From the NCBI GenBank assembly GCA_027021325.1, contig JALUUN010000553.1, forward strand, positions 1-7,235: a stretch of DNA of 7,235 nt. The letters are read 5' to 3'. The translations under genes were made by a program, and so were the position numbers. Position 1 is the stretch's first letter. Each line of letters starts with the position of its first letter. The notes under the pieces are model-generated. The model ran no database searches. It saw only the letters and a list, made by a program, of their open reading frames with translations, and was not told the DNA's origin. Source of the stretch: Planctomycetota bacterium. GTDB taxonomy: Bacteria > Planctomycetota > UBA1135. Of the stretch, positions 1 through 7,235 are shown piece by piece.

Positions 1-29
1 GAAGGCGGCGACGACGACGATGAAGAAGA
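1..29. repeat. 29-nt direct repeat, copy 1 (in second permease)
   Basis: Bases 1-29 are identical to 2081-2109. On the minus strand both encode the FFIVVVAAF part of membrane helix 2 in the two paralogous permeases. The identity may continue beyond base 1. It is best read as a conserved coding block with identical codons, not as an independent element. Confidence 0.6.
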
Positions 30-875
30 AGACGCTGACCAGGATGCCGCGCTGGTTGTGGACCGCCTGCAGGAAGCGGCCGCCGACCTCCTCCCAGGTC
101 TGGACCACCTCCAGGGACCGGGCCAGGCCTTCGCTCCGGATGCGCTCTTCCAGGTGCCGGTCCAGGACCTCGAGGTCGGTCCCGGGCCGGGCGCGCAGGA
201 CGAGGTGGCTGAAGCCCCGGGGGTGGCGCAGCATCCGCGCCAGGGCCTCGCGCGGGACGAGCACCCGGTTCAGGTCCTGCTCGTACTGGCCGGTGGCGAA
301 ACTGCCGGCGACGCGGAAGCCCTGGCGCACGGGGACCGGGTCGCCCTCCTCGGTGGTGACGAAGCTCACGACCTCGAGGACGTCGCCGGGCTCGAGACCG
401 AGGCTGCGGGCGAGGCCGCGGCCGGGCAGCGCCGGCGGCAGCTCGCCGCCGGCCGTGAGCGCCGTCCGGATGGCCGGATCGTCGAGCAGGACGTCCGCGC
501 CGGGGTCGATGCCGGTGAGGACGACCCCGCTCAGGTCGGAACTGCGCGGGTCGGAGAGGCTGCGGTCGCCGCGGCGGCCGACGAGGCCGAACCAGTGCAG
601 GCGGCGGCTCCAGGCTTCGATCTCGGGCTCTTCCTCCAGGAGCCGTTCCCAGGCTGCGGCCGGCGTGGCGCCGCCGTAGCGCTCGAGGCCGCGGCCGGGC
701 AGGTCCAGGACCAGGTCGCCGGTGAAGGCGCGGAGCGTCTCCTCGTACTTCAGGAGGAAGCCGTTCAGGACTGCAAGGACCGCGAAGAGCACCGCCACCC
801 CCAGGCCGATGCAGAGGGCGGAGAGGGGGAGCAGGCGGCGGTGCCGGAACCAGGCCCAGGACAGACGCAGGAGGT

Positions 876-879
<4 letters not shown>
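1..879 (-). CDS. lolE: LolC/E-family lipoprotein-release ABC transporter permease (second copy), C-terminus beyond window
   Basis: I translated this by hand as 293 codons without a stop; the 3' part lies beyond base 1. It is likely an inner-membrane permease of a LolCDE-type complex that passes lipoproteins to the periplasmic carrier. A basic N-terminus is followed by one membrane helix (about residues 17-41, ending VLAVLNGF), a large periplasmic domain (about 45-275, with SSDLSGVVLTGIDPGAD at 113-129 and VAGSFATGQYEQDLNRV at 190-206), then the start of a second helix (about 279-293, FFFIVVVAAF). These blocks align with the first permease of this cluster, so the two are paralogues. The GTG start at 879 overlaps the lolD stop (GTGA) and has a strong Shine-Dalgarno 7 nt upstream. 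The coupling helix and C-terminal helices are not visible. The name lolE rests only on the permease-ATPase-permease order; lolC or a generic FtsX/MacB-fold permease is possible. The family call is firm, the C-versus-E call is not. Confidence 0.87.
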
Positions 880-1693
<814 letters not shown>

Positions 1694-1697
<4 letters not shown>

Positions 1698-3049
1698 TCG
1701 TAGCGCAGGGCGGTGGAGGGCGAGAGGGTGGCGGCGTGGATCGCCGGCGCCAGGGTGAAGAGGACGCCGGTCGCGAAGGTGGCGGCGGAGAGGGCGGCGG
1801 CCTGCTCCGGGATCCACTGGCTCGGCAGGTGGTGGATGACGTAGATGCCCTCGGGAAAGACCTCGACGCCGAACCAGCCGAGGAAGGTCTCGACCGCCTC
1901 GATGTGGCGGCTCAGCCACCAGCCTGCGAGCCCGCCGAGGGCGGTGCCGGCGGCTGCGCCGGCGGCGCCGACGCCGAGCAGCAGGCCGCCGCGGCGCCAG
2001 GGGGAACAGCCCAGGGCGGCGAGGATGCCCAGGTCGCGGACCTTTTCCCGGACCAGGGCGCCGAGGGTCGCGAAGAGTCCGAAGGCGGCGACGACGACGA
2101 TGAAGAAGAGGACCAGGGCGGTGACCCGGCGCTCGTTCTCGATGGCCAGGAGATAGGGTGCCCGCCGCTCTTCCCAGGTCTCCAGGGAGCCGCCGGGATG
2201 GTCCGGGTCGCCTGGAGCCGGCAGCCCGGCCGCCGCCAGGGCAGCGAGGACCGCTCTCCGGCCCTGTTCCAGATCGACGCCTTCCTCAAGGCGGATGAGG
2301 ATCTCGCTGAAGTCGGAGATCTCCCGGTCCAGGGGGGCGAGGAGGTTCTCGAGGAGACCGTTGCGACCGGTCCGCAGCGTGAGGATCCGGTCCATGTCCA
2401 GCTCGTAGTCGCTGCCCGCGTAGCTGCCCAGGAGGTGGAAGCGGCCGTTGTGGGGAAGGAAGTCCTCGCCGGGCGGCGGGATCTCGGGGGGCAGGGCGCC
2501 CAGCTGCAGGATCTCCTCGCGGCGCAGGCCCAGGGCCTCGACCAGGCGGTCGCTCACGAGGGCCGGGGCGTAGCGGCGTACCCGCCAGCGCTCGGGCATG
2601 CGGAAGGGCTCGGCGGGATCCTCGACGGCCAGACGCCGGGCGTCGCGCAGCCAGCGGCCGAAGTCGTTGACCTGGAGCTCGGCCTCGGGGTCGATGCCGA
2701 CCACCTGGACGCCGTTCAGGTCGGCGCTGCGCGGCGTGTTCAGGAGCACACCGCTGAGGTTGCGCACGCCGAGCACGGCGTAGCCCACGAGGTGCGGGGC
2801 GCAGGCCCGGACCTCGGGCAGGGGCTCCAGGACCTGGCGGTAGTCCTCGTAGCGCAGCACCCCCGATCCCGGCGGCGGCACCAGGTGCAGGTCGCTCAGA
2901 GGGCCCCGTACCTGGGCGCGGTCGGCGGCGATCAGGCCGTTCATGACCGAGAGCACCGCGAGCAGAGCGGTCAGGCCGACGGCCACGCCCAGGACCGCCA
3001 GGAGCTGGACCGGGCGCCGCAGCAGGTAGGCCAGGGCGAGGCGGATCAA
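1694..3049 (-). CDS. lolC: LolC/E-family lipoprotein-release ABC transporter permease (first copy)
   Basis: This 451-residue inner-membrane protein is probably one of two permeases of a LolCDE-type complex. It has the four-helix MacB/LolC topology: helix 1 about 14-40 (ending SVMNGL), a periplasmic domain about 45-305, helix 2 about 310-333 (LFFIVVVAAFGLF), the cytoplasmic coupling segment VREKVRDLGILAALG (333-347), helix 3 about 354-379, and helix 4 about 417-440. The C-terminus PSTALRYE matches the ending typical of LolC/E proteins, and IYVIHHLP (402-409) is a family-like loop. It is somewhat longer than the usual 400-415 residues, partly through a Pro-rich periplasmic segment (ALPPEIPPPGEDFLPHNGRF, 185-204) that could correspond to the LolC hook; that is inference. 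The start is TTG: the frame closes upstream at the lysS TAG and no other start codon lies between. A weak AGGA sits 10 nt before it. lolC is assigned by position before lolD. Confidence 0.88.
2081..2109. repeat. 29-nt direct repeat, copy 2 (in first permease)
   Basis: This is the partner of bases 1-29, encoding the same helix-2 stretch in the first permease. The next bases match again after one mismatch (g at 2110 against a at 30, then gac in both) and then diverge. The two stretches are the same in sequence and reading frame. Confidence 0.6.
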
Positions 3050-3061
3050 CGCCCGCGGATC

Positions 3062-4654
3062 CTAGCAGCCGTCGGCGGCGGAATCCGGCGCGGCGGCCTC
3101 TCCCGCCGCCGCCGCGCCGCCCCCGGGGGAAGCGCCCGTCCCGCCGTCTCCGGGGGGAGGCTCCGCTCCGGCGCCGAGGCCGGCCTCGGGGCGCAGGTGC
3201 GGGAACCACAGGACCTCGCGGATGGAGTCGGCACCGAGGAGCACCATGGCCAGGCGGTCCACGCCGATGCCGCAGCCGCCGGCCGGCGGCATGCCGTAGG
3301 CGAGCGCCCGGACATAGTCGTGGTCCACCTCGGCAGGGGTCTCGGGATCGCGGTCGCGGACCTGCTCCTCGAACCTGCGCAGCTGCAGTTCGGGGTCGTT
3401 CAGTTCCGAGAAGGCGTTGGCCAGTTCCATGCCGCCGAGGAAGAACTCGAAGCGCTCCGCCCAGGCCGGATCCTCGGGCGAGGGCTTGGCCAGGGGGCAG
3501 ATGGCGGCCGGGTAGTCGAGGACGAAGACCGGGCCGCGCAGGCCGGGCTCGACGGCCTCCTCGAAGAGGGCGTTCACCGCCTTCCAGTAGGGGTAGGGCT
3601 CCTCGCCCTCCCAGGGGAGCCCGTGCTCCTCGAGGGCCCGGCGCACCCGCTTCCGGTCTTCGGGCGGGAAGCCCAGGGCCTCCTCGAAGAGTTCCCGGTA
3701 GCGGCGCCGCGGGTAGGGCGGGCTCAGGTCGTAGTCCTCGCCGCGGAACCGGGCGCGGAGCCGCCCGTCCTCCTGCTCCAGGCCGGCGGCGCGGGCGGCG
3801 GCGGCGACCAGCTCCTCGGTGAGTTCGGCCATGTGCCGGTAGTCGCACCAGGCGGCGTAGAACTCGAGCATCGTGAACTCGGGATTGTGCCGGTTCGAGA
3901 TGCCCTCGTTGCGGAAGACGCGCGCGATCTCGTAGACCCGCTCCAGACCGCCGACGAGAAGCCGCTTGAGGTAGAGCTCCGGGGCGATCCGCAGGTACAG
4001 GTCCATGTCCAGGGCATGGTGGTGGGTGCGGAAGGGCCGGGCGTTGGCGCCGCCGTAGACCGGATGCAGGACCGGCGTCTCGACGCCGACGAAGCCGCGG
4101 GCCTCCAGGACCTCCTGCAGGGCGCGGACCACGGCGGCGCGCTTCAGGAAGCGCTGCCGGACCTCGGGGCTCGAGAACAGGTCGGCGTAGCGGAGGCGGG
4201 CGCGCAGCTCGGGGTCGTTCAGGCCGTGCCACTTCTCCGGCGGCGGGAGCAGCGCCTTGGCGAGGATCCGGAACTCCGTCCCGAAGACCGTGGGTTCTCC
4301 GACGCGGGTGCGGCCAAGACTCCCGCGCACGGCCACGAGGTCGCCCAGGTTCAGGAGCTTCGTGAGGGCGAAGTCCGGGGCCGACAGGCGGTCTTTCTGC
4401 AGGCAGGCCTGGATCCGCCCGTCCTGGTCGTGGAGGTCCAGGAAGACCAGCTTGCCGTAGCCGCGGCGGCCGAGCACCCGGCCGCAGACCACGGCCTCGC
4501 GGCCCTCGCTCCCGGCCTCCATCTCCCGGGCCTCCCGGACCAGGGCGCCGGCGGGCTCGCGGTCCTCGGGGCTGCGGGCGGGGTAGGGATCCACGCCCCG
4601 GGCCCGCAGGTCGGCGAGCCGCTGGAGGCGGTCGGCGTCGAAGAACTCGGCCAT
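3062..4654 (-). CDS. lysS: Class II lysyl-tRNA synthetase
   Basis: Cytoplasmic LysRS-II charges tRNA-Lys with lysine using ATP. The 530-residue protein has an N-terminal OB-fold anticodon-binding domain (about 53-138, VCGRVLGRRGYGKLVFLDL) and a class II catalytic core: motif 1 around GFVGVETPVLHP (188-199), YLRIAPELYLKRLLVGG (220-236), motif 2 FRNEGISNRHNPEFTMLE (247-264), the lysine-pocket block ERFEFFLGGMELANAFSELN (400-419), and motif 3 GCGIGVDRLAM (460-470). Motif 3 reads PPAGGCG where PPTxGLG is common. The family normally ends near FPHLRPE (484-490); here a 40-residue Ala/Gly/Pro-rich tail follows. The ATG at 4654 was chosen because the upstream in-frame ATG at 4729 lies inside the tRNA gene, and MAEFFDADRLQRLADLR is a normal LysRS beginning. 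No Shine-Dalgarno is evident. It heads the protein-coding part of the operon and is followed after 12 nt by the permease gene. Confidence 0.97.
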   Translation of the reverse strand: MAEFFDADRLQRLADLRARGVDPYPARSPEDREPAGALVREAREMEAGSEGREAVVCGRVLGRRGYGKLVFLDLHDQDGRIQACLQKDRLSAPDFALTKLLNLGDLVAVRGSLGRTRVGEPTVFGTEFRILAKALLPPPEKWHGLNDPELRARLRYADLFSSPEVRQRFLKRAAVVRALQEVLEARGFVGVETPVLHPVYGGANARPFRTHHHALDMDLYLRIAPELYLKRLLVGGLERVYEIARVFRNEGISNRHNPEFTMLEFYAAWCDYRHMAELTEELVAAAARAAGLEQEDGRLRARFRGEDYDLSPPYPRRRYRELFEEALGFPPEDRKRVRRALEEHGLPWEGEEPYPYWKAVNALFEEAVEPGLRGPVFVLDYPAAICPLAKPSPEDPAWAERFEFFLGGMELANAFSELNDPELQLRRFEEQVRDRDPETPAEVDHDYVRALAYGMPPAGGCGIGVDRLAMVLLGADSIREVLWFPHLRPEAGLGAGAEPPPGDGGTGASPGGGAAAAGEAAAPDSAADGC

Positions 4655-4675
4655 GGGCTCGCGCGGGGTCCGGGG

Positions 4676-4695
4676 CCGGCCGCGGCTGCGGCCGG
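4676..4695 (-). other. GC-only stem-loop between tRNA-Ala and lysS
   Basis: A perfect 8-bp inverted repeat, CCGGCCGC / GCGGCCGG with a 4-nt loop, lies in the 64-nt spacer about 21 nt upstream of the lysS ATG. No U-tract follows it, so it does not look like an intrinsic terminator. In RNA it could protect or define the end left after tRNA 3' processing, or modulate lysS initiation in a leader without a visible Shine-Dalgarno. In DNA this GC-rich, short inverted repeats also arise by chance, so function is unproven. Confidence 0.4.
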
Positions 4696-4718
4696 GCGCC
4701 GCCGGGCGGGGTTCCCGG

Positions 4719-4794
4719 TGGTGGAGCATAGGGGACTTGAACCCCTGACCTCAGCACTGCCAGTGCTGCGCTCTCCCAACTGAGCTAATGCCCC
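4719..4794 (-). tRNA. tRNA-Ala (anticodon GGC), CCA encoded
   Basis: The 76-nt gene folds into a complete cloverleaf: acceptor GGGGCAT / ATGCTCC, D stem GCTC/GAGC, anticodon stem CAGCA/TGCTG with loop CTGGCAG, 5-nt variable loop AGGTC, and T stem AGGGG/CCCCT with loop TTCAAGT. The anticodon GGC (bases 4761-4759) reads GCC and GCU. The acceptor stem contains the G3:U70 wobble pair, the main identity element for alanyl-tRNA synthetase, and A73 is the discriminator. The 3' CCA is encoded at 4721-4719. It is the first gene of the leftward unit, 64 nt before lysS, with no obvious terminator between them, so co-transcription followed by processing is likely. It is intact with no intron. Confidence 0.98.
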
Positions 4795-4952
4795 ACGGGA
4801 ACCGGTCCGGCCCGCCGGGGCCCTCGCGGGGCGGTCCGCGGACCGGGGCCGGAAAAGGATAGCGCGGCCCGGCCGGGGATCAAGCCGCGCCGTCCGCTAC
4901 CCTATCCGGTCCCCCGGTCCCGGGCAGCCCCCGGGAAAGCCCCGCGATCGCC
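4795..4952. promoter_or_regulatory. Divergent intergenic region between tRNA-Ala and leuS
   Basis: This 158-bp region is the only long gap without a gene. It holds the leftward promoter candidate and, inside its transcribed leader, a perfect 14-bp palindrome CGGTCCGCGGACCG (4832-4845). A rightward TATCCG (4903-4908) mirrors the leftward TATCCT (ggatag at 4857-4862 against ctatcc at 4902-4907). It could be a leuS -10, but no good -35 lies 16-18 nt before it, so the leuS promoter is uncertain. The sequence GGTCC recurs several times across the gap. I see no T-box, riboswitch or terminator here. Confidence 0.45.
4856..4883 (-). promoter_or_regulatory. Candidate sigma70-type promoter for tRNA-Ala / lysS / lol unit
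   Basis: On the minus strand a -35-like TTGATC (4883-4878) is followed after 16 nt by a -10-like TATCCT (4861-4856). Each matches 4 of 6 consensus positions (TTGACA and TATAAT). In a region almost entirely of G and C these are the only A/T-containing hexamers suitably placed. Transcription would start near 4849, giving a leader of about 55 nt before the mature tRNA 5' end at 4794. There is no experimental support, and the spacer is 1 nt shorter than optimal. Confidence 0.5.
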
Positions 4953-7235
4953 ATGCCCCGCTACGACTTCCAGGCCATCGAGAAGCGCTGGCAGGAGTTC
5001 TGGAACCGGAACCGCAGCTTCCGGACGCCCAACCCGGGCGATCCGGACTTCGACCCGGCGAAGCCCAAGCGCTACATCCTGGACATGTTCCCCTATCCCT
5101 CGGGGGCCGGCCTGCATGTCGGCCATCCCAAGGGCTACACCGCCACCGATATCGTGGCGCGCTGGCGGCGCATGTGCGGGGACAACGTCCTGCACCCCAT
5201 CGGCTGGGACGCCTTCGGCCTGCCGGCCGAGCAGTACGCCATCCAGACCGGTACCCACCCGCGGGAGACCACCGAGCGCAACATCGCCCGCTTCCGGGAG
5301 CAGCTCCAGCGCCTGGGCTTCTCCTACGACTGGGATCGGGAGTTCGCCACCACCGATCCCGGCTACTACAAGTGGACGCAGTGGATCTTCTGCCGGCTCT
5401 ACGAGAAGGGGCTGGCCTACCAGGCCGAGATCCCGGTCTGGTGGTGCGAGGCCCTGGGCACGGTGCTGGCCAACGAGGAGGTCATTGACGGCCGCAGCGA
5501 GCGCGGCAACCACCCCTGCGTGCGCCGGCCCCTGCGCCAGTGGATGCTGCGCATCACCGCCTACGCCGAGCGCCTCCTGGAGGACCTCGAGGGCCTGGAC
5601 TGGCCGGAGTCGGTCAAGGCCATGCAGCGCGAGTGGATCGGGCGCTCCGAGGGCGCCGAGATCGAGTTCCCTCTGGAGGGGCAGGAGGAGCGCCTGCGCG
5701 TCTTCACGACCCGCCAGGACACCCTGTTCGGCGCCACCTACTGCGTGCTGGCGCCCGAACACCCGCTGGTCGATCAGATCACGACGCCGGAGCGGCGCGC
5801 GGCGGTCGAGGCCTACCGCGAGCAGGCCGCCCGCAAGTCCGAGCTGGAGCGGAGCGCGCTCCAGAAGGAGAAGACCGGGGTCTGGACCGGGGCCTGGGCC
5901 CTGAATCCGGTCTATCCCGAGGGCGACCCGCGGCGCCGCCTCCCGGTCTGGATCGCCGACTACGTCCTCATGGGCTACGGGACCGGCGCGATCATGGCGG
6001 TGCCCGGCGGCGACGCCCGCGACTTCGACTTCGCCTTGCAGATGGGGCTGCCCATCGTGCCCGTGGTCCGGCCTCTGCAGGAGCGCCCCGCCGACCCCGC
6101 CGAGGCCGAGCGCCAGGGCTTCGGGCGCGTCGCCGAACGCGACGGCGAGCGCCTGGAGTGCTACTGGGGCGACGGAGTGATGGTGAACTCCGGCTTCCTC
6201 GACGGCCTGCCGGTGGCCGAGGCCAAGGCGCGCATGAACGCCTGGCTCGAGGAGCACGGCCACGGCCGGCCCAAGGTCACCTGGCGCCTGCGCGACTGGC
6301 TTTTCAGCCGTCAGCGCTACTGGGGCGAGCCCTTCCCGATCCTGCACGGCCCCGGCGGCGAGGTCCGCCTGGTCCCTGACGAGGATCTGCCCGTGACCCT
6401 GCCCGAGCTCGGCGACTTCAAGCCCACCGGGGACGGCGAGCCGCCCCTGGCGCGGGCGAAGGACTGGGTCGAGGTGGTGGACGCCGAGGGCCGGGTCTGG
6501 CGGCGCGAGACGAACACCATGCCGCAGTGGGCCGGTTCCTGCTGGTACTACCTGCGCTTCTGCGATCCGCGCAACGACGAGCGTCCCTGGAGCGAGGAGG
6601 CCGAGGGCTACTGGATGCCCGTGGACCTCTACGTGGGCGGGGCGGAGCACGCGGTCCTGCACCTTCTCTACGCGCGCTTCTGGCACAAGGTCCTCTACGA
6701 CTGCGGTCTCGTCTCGACCCCCGAGCCCTTCCAGAAGCTCGTGAACCAGGGCATGGTCCAGTCCTGGGCCTACAAGGACGAGCGCGGGGCGCTCGTGCCC
6801 ATCGAGGCGGTCGAGGAGCGCGAGGACGGAAGCTTCGTGCGCAAGGAGGACGGCGCGCCGCTGACGCGCATCGTCGCCAAGATGTCCAAGTCGCTGCGCA
6901 ACGTCATCAACCCCGACGAGGTGATCGAGGAGTACGGGGCGGACACCATGCGCCTCTACGAGGCCTTCATGGGGCCGGTCACCGCCTCCGCTCCCTGGAA
7001 CCCGCGGGACCTGCCGGGGGTCCACCGCTTCCTGCAGCGGGTCTGGCGCCTCTACGTGCCGCCCGAAGACGACGGGCCCGAGCTCCATCCCTGGCTGCAG
7101 GAGGAGGGCGGCGGGCCCGACGAGGAGGTCGAGCGTGCCCTGCACCGGGCCATCGCCAAGGTCACCCGCGACCTCGAGGCCCTGGCCCTGAACACGGCCA
7201 TCGCCGCCATGATGGAGTTCGTGAACACCGCCACC
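4953..7235 (+). CDS. leuS: Leucyl-tRNA synthetase, C-terminus beyond window
   Basis: I translated this by hand as 761 codons with no stop to the window end. Bacterial LeuRS is usually 820-900 residues, so roughly the last 100 are missing. It charges tRNA-Leu in the cytoplasm and proofreads near-cognate amino acids. Visible are PYPSGAGLHVGHPKGYTATD with the HIGH-like H55-V-G-H58, CALGT-type insertion region near C165 without a Cys-x2-Cys zinc cluster, WIGRSEGAEIEF (228-239) opening the CP1 editing domain, the threonine motif TTRQDT (252-257), GTGAIMAVPGGDARDFDFA (341-359), the return to the catalytic core at RDWLFSRQRYWGEPFP (447-462), NTMPQWAGSCWYYLRF, and KMSKS at 643-647. The last residues (NTAIAAMMEFVN) begin the helical anticodon-binding domain. 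The editing motif lacks the usual His (G353). ATG at 4953 is the only in-frame start nearby and gives the normal N-terminus; no clear Shine-Dalgarno precedes it. Confidence 0.97.
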   Translation, partial: MPRYDFQAIEKRWQEFWNRNRSFRTPNPGDPDFDPAKPKRYILDMFPYPSGAGLHVGHPKGYTATDIVARWRRMCGDNVLHPIGWDAFGLPAEQYAIQTGTHPRETTERNIARFREQLQRLGFSYDWDREFATTDPGYYKWTQWIFCRLYEKGLAYQAEIPVWWCEALGTVLANEEVIDGRSERGNHPCVRRPLRQWMLRITAYAERLLEDLEGLDWPESVKAMQREWIGRSEGAEIEFPLEGQEERLRVFTTRQDTLFGATYCVLAPEHPLVDQITTPERRAAVEAYREQAARKSELERSALQKEKTGVWTGAWALNPVYPEGDPRRRLPVWIADYVLMGYGTGAIMAVPGGDARDFDFALQMGLPIVPVVRPLQERPADPAEAERQGFGRVAERDGERLECYWGDGVMVNSGFLDGLPVAEAKARMNAWLEEHGHGRPKVTWRLRDWLFSRQRYWGEPFPILHGPGGEVRLVPDEDLPVTLPELGDFKPTGDGEPPLARAKDWVEVVDAEGRVWRRETNTMPQWAGSCWYYLRFCDPRNDERPWSEEAEGYWMPVDLYVGGAEHAVLHLLYARFWHKVLYDCGLVSTPEPFQKLVNQGMVQSWAYKDERGALVPIEAVEEREDGSFVRKEDGAPLTRIVAKMSKSLRNVINPDEVIEEYGADTMRLYEAFMGPVTASAPWNPRDLPGVHRFLQRVWRLYVPPEDDGPELHPWLQEEGGGPDEEVERALHRAIAKVTRDLEALALNTAIAAMMEFVNTAT

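Noticed and set aside
1698..1919. Longer LolD beginning at 1919
   Set aside because: The extra 74 codons overlap the conserved C-terminal helices of the permease in another frame and look like out-of-frame translation. The GTGA overlap at 1697 is the natural start.
4676..4695. Intrinsic terminator after tRNA-Ala
   Set aside because: The stem is strong, but no run of T follows it on the minus strand; the downstream bases are C- and G-rich.
4655..4729. Upstream ATG start for lysS at 4729
   Set aside because: It lies within the tRNA-Ala acceptor region, and the added 25 residues (Arg/Pro-rich) do not resemble a LysRS N-terminus.
2286..4757. 823-codon open frame on the minus strand overlapping lysS and the first permease
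   Set aside because: It is a second frame of the same strand, extremely rich in Arg, Pro, Gly and Ala with no motifs, and it starts inside the tRNA gene.
1736..4783. 1015-codon open frame on the plus strand
   Set aside because: It lies antisense to the permease, lysS and the tRNA. Its last codons are the complement of the tRNA-Ala gene (GLEPLTSALPVLRSPN, a well-known false-protein ending). It has no family features and a composition typical of the opposite strand of GC-rich genes.
4795..4952. T-box or amino-acid-responsive leader for leuS or lysS
   Set aside because: The leaders are too short (at most about 60 nt) and contain no T-box core, specifier stem or leader-peptide codon run.
4902..7145. 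747-codon open frame on the minus strand
   Set aside because: It is fully antisense to leuS, which has all LeuRS motifs in the other strand. The frame is open because third codon positions in leuS are nearly always G or C.

Overview
This is a gene-dense, very GC-rich stretch (roughly 70% by eye, not counted) of a bacterial chromosome. It comes from an organism with an outer membrane, because it carries a Lol-type lipoprotein-release transporter. Codon use favours G or C at the third position, which leaves very long open frames opposite the real genes. The sequence alone does not fix the taxon. A lysS-lolC-lolD-lolE order and LeuRS/LysRS proteins of this type would fit several deep-branching high-GC Gram-negative lineages (FCB-type candidate phyla, Gemmatimonadota, Acidobacteriota, Myxococcota-like), and I do not choose among them.

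Layout: a 158-bp divergent intergenic region (4795-4952) separates two transcription units. Leftward on the minus strand come a tRNA-Ala(GGC) gene with encoded CCA (4719-4794), lysyl-tRNA synthetase lysS (3062-4654), a LolC/E-family permease (1694-3049), the ATPase LolD (876-1697), and a second LolC/E-family permease (1-879) cut by the window edge. Rightward on the plus strand is leucyl-tRNA synthetase leuS (4953-7235), cut at its 3' end. The tRNA and lysS are 64 nt apart. lysS and the first permease are separated by only 12 nt. The three transporter genes overlap by 4 nt at each junction (GTGA), so they are probably translationally coupled.

Functionally, the window joins translation (charging of Lys and Leu tRNAs, plus one tRNA-Ala) to envelope biogenesis. 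The permease-ATPase-permease set should form a LolCDE-type complex that extracts mature lipoproteins from the inner membrane for delivery to the outer membrane. A plausible sigma70-like promoter lies 5' of the tRNA gene, and no terminator is visible before lysS, so the tRNA and the whole lysS-lol cluster may share a transcript.

I see no mobile element, CRISPR array, phage gene or obviously new system; this is core housekeeping DNA. The points worth a second look are altered residues in the LeuRS editing-site motifs, an in-frame lysS/permease junction with a single stop codon and a TTG start, low-complexity C-terminal tails on LysRS and LolD, a 29-nt identical stretch in the two permeases, and a GC-only hairpin between the tRNA and lysS.
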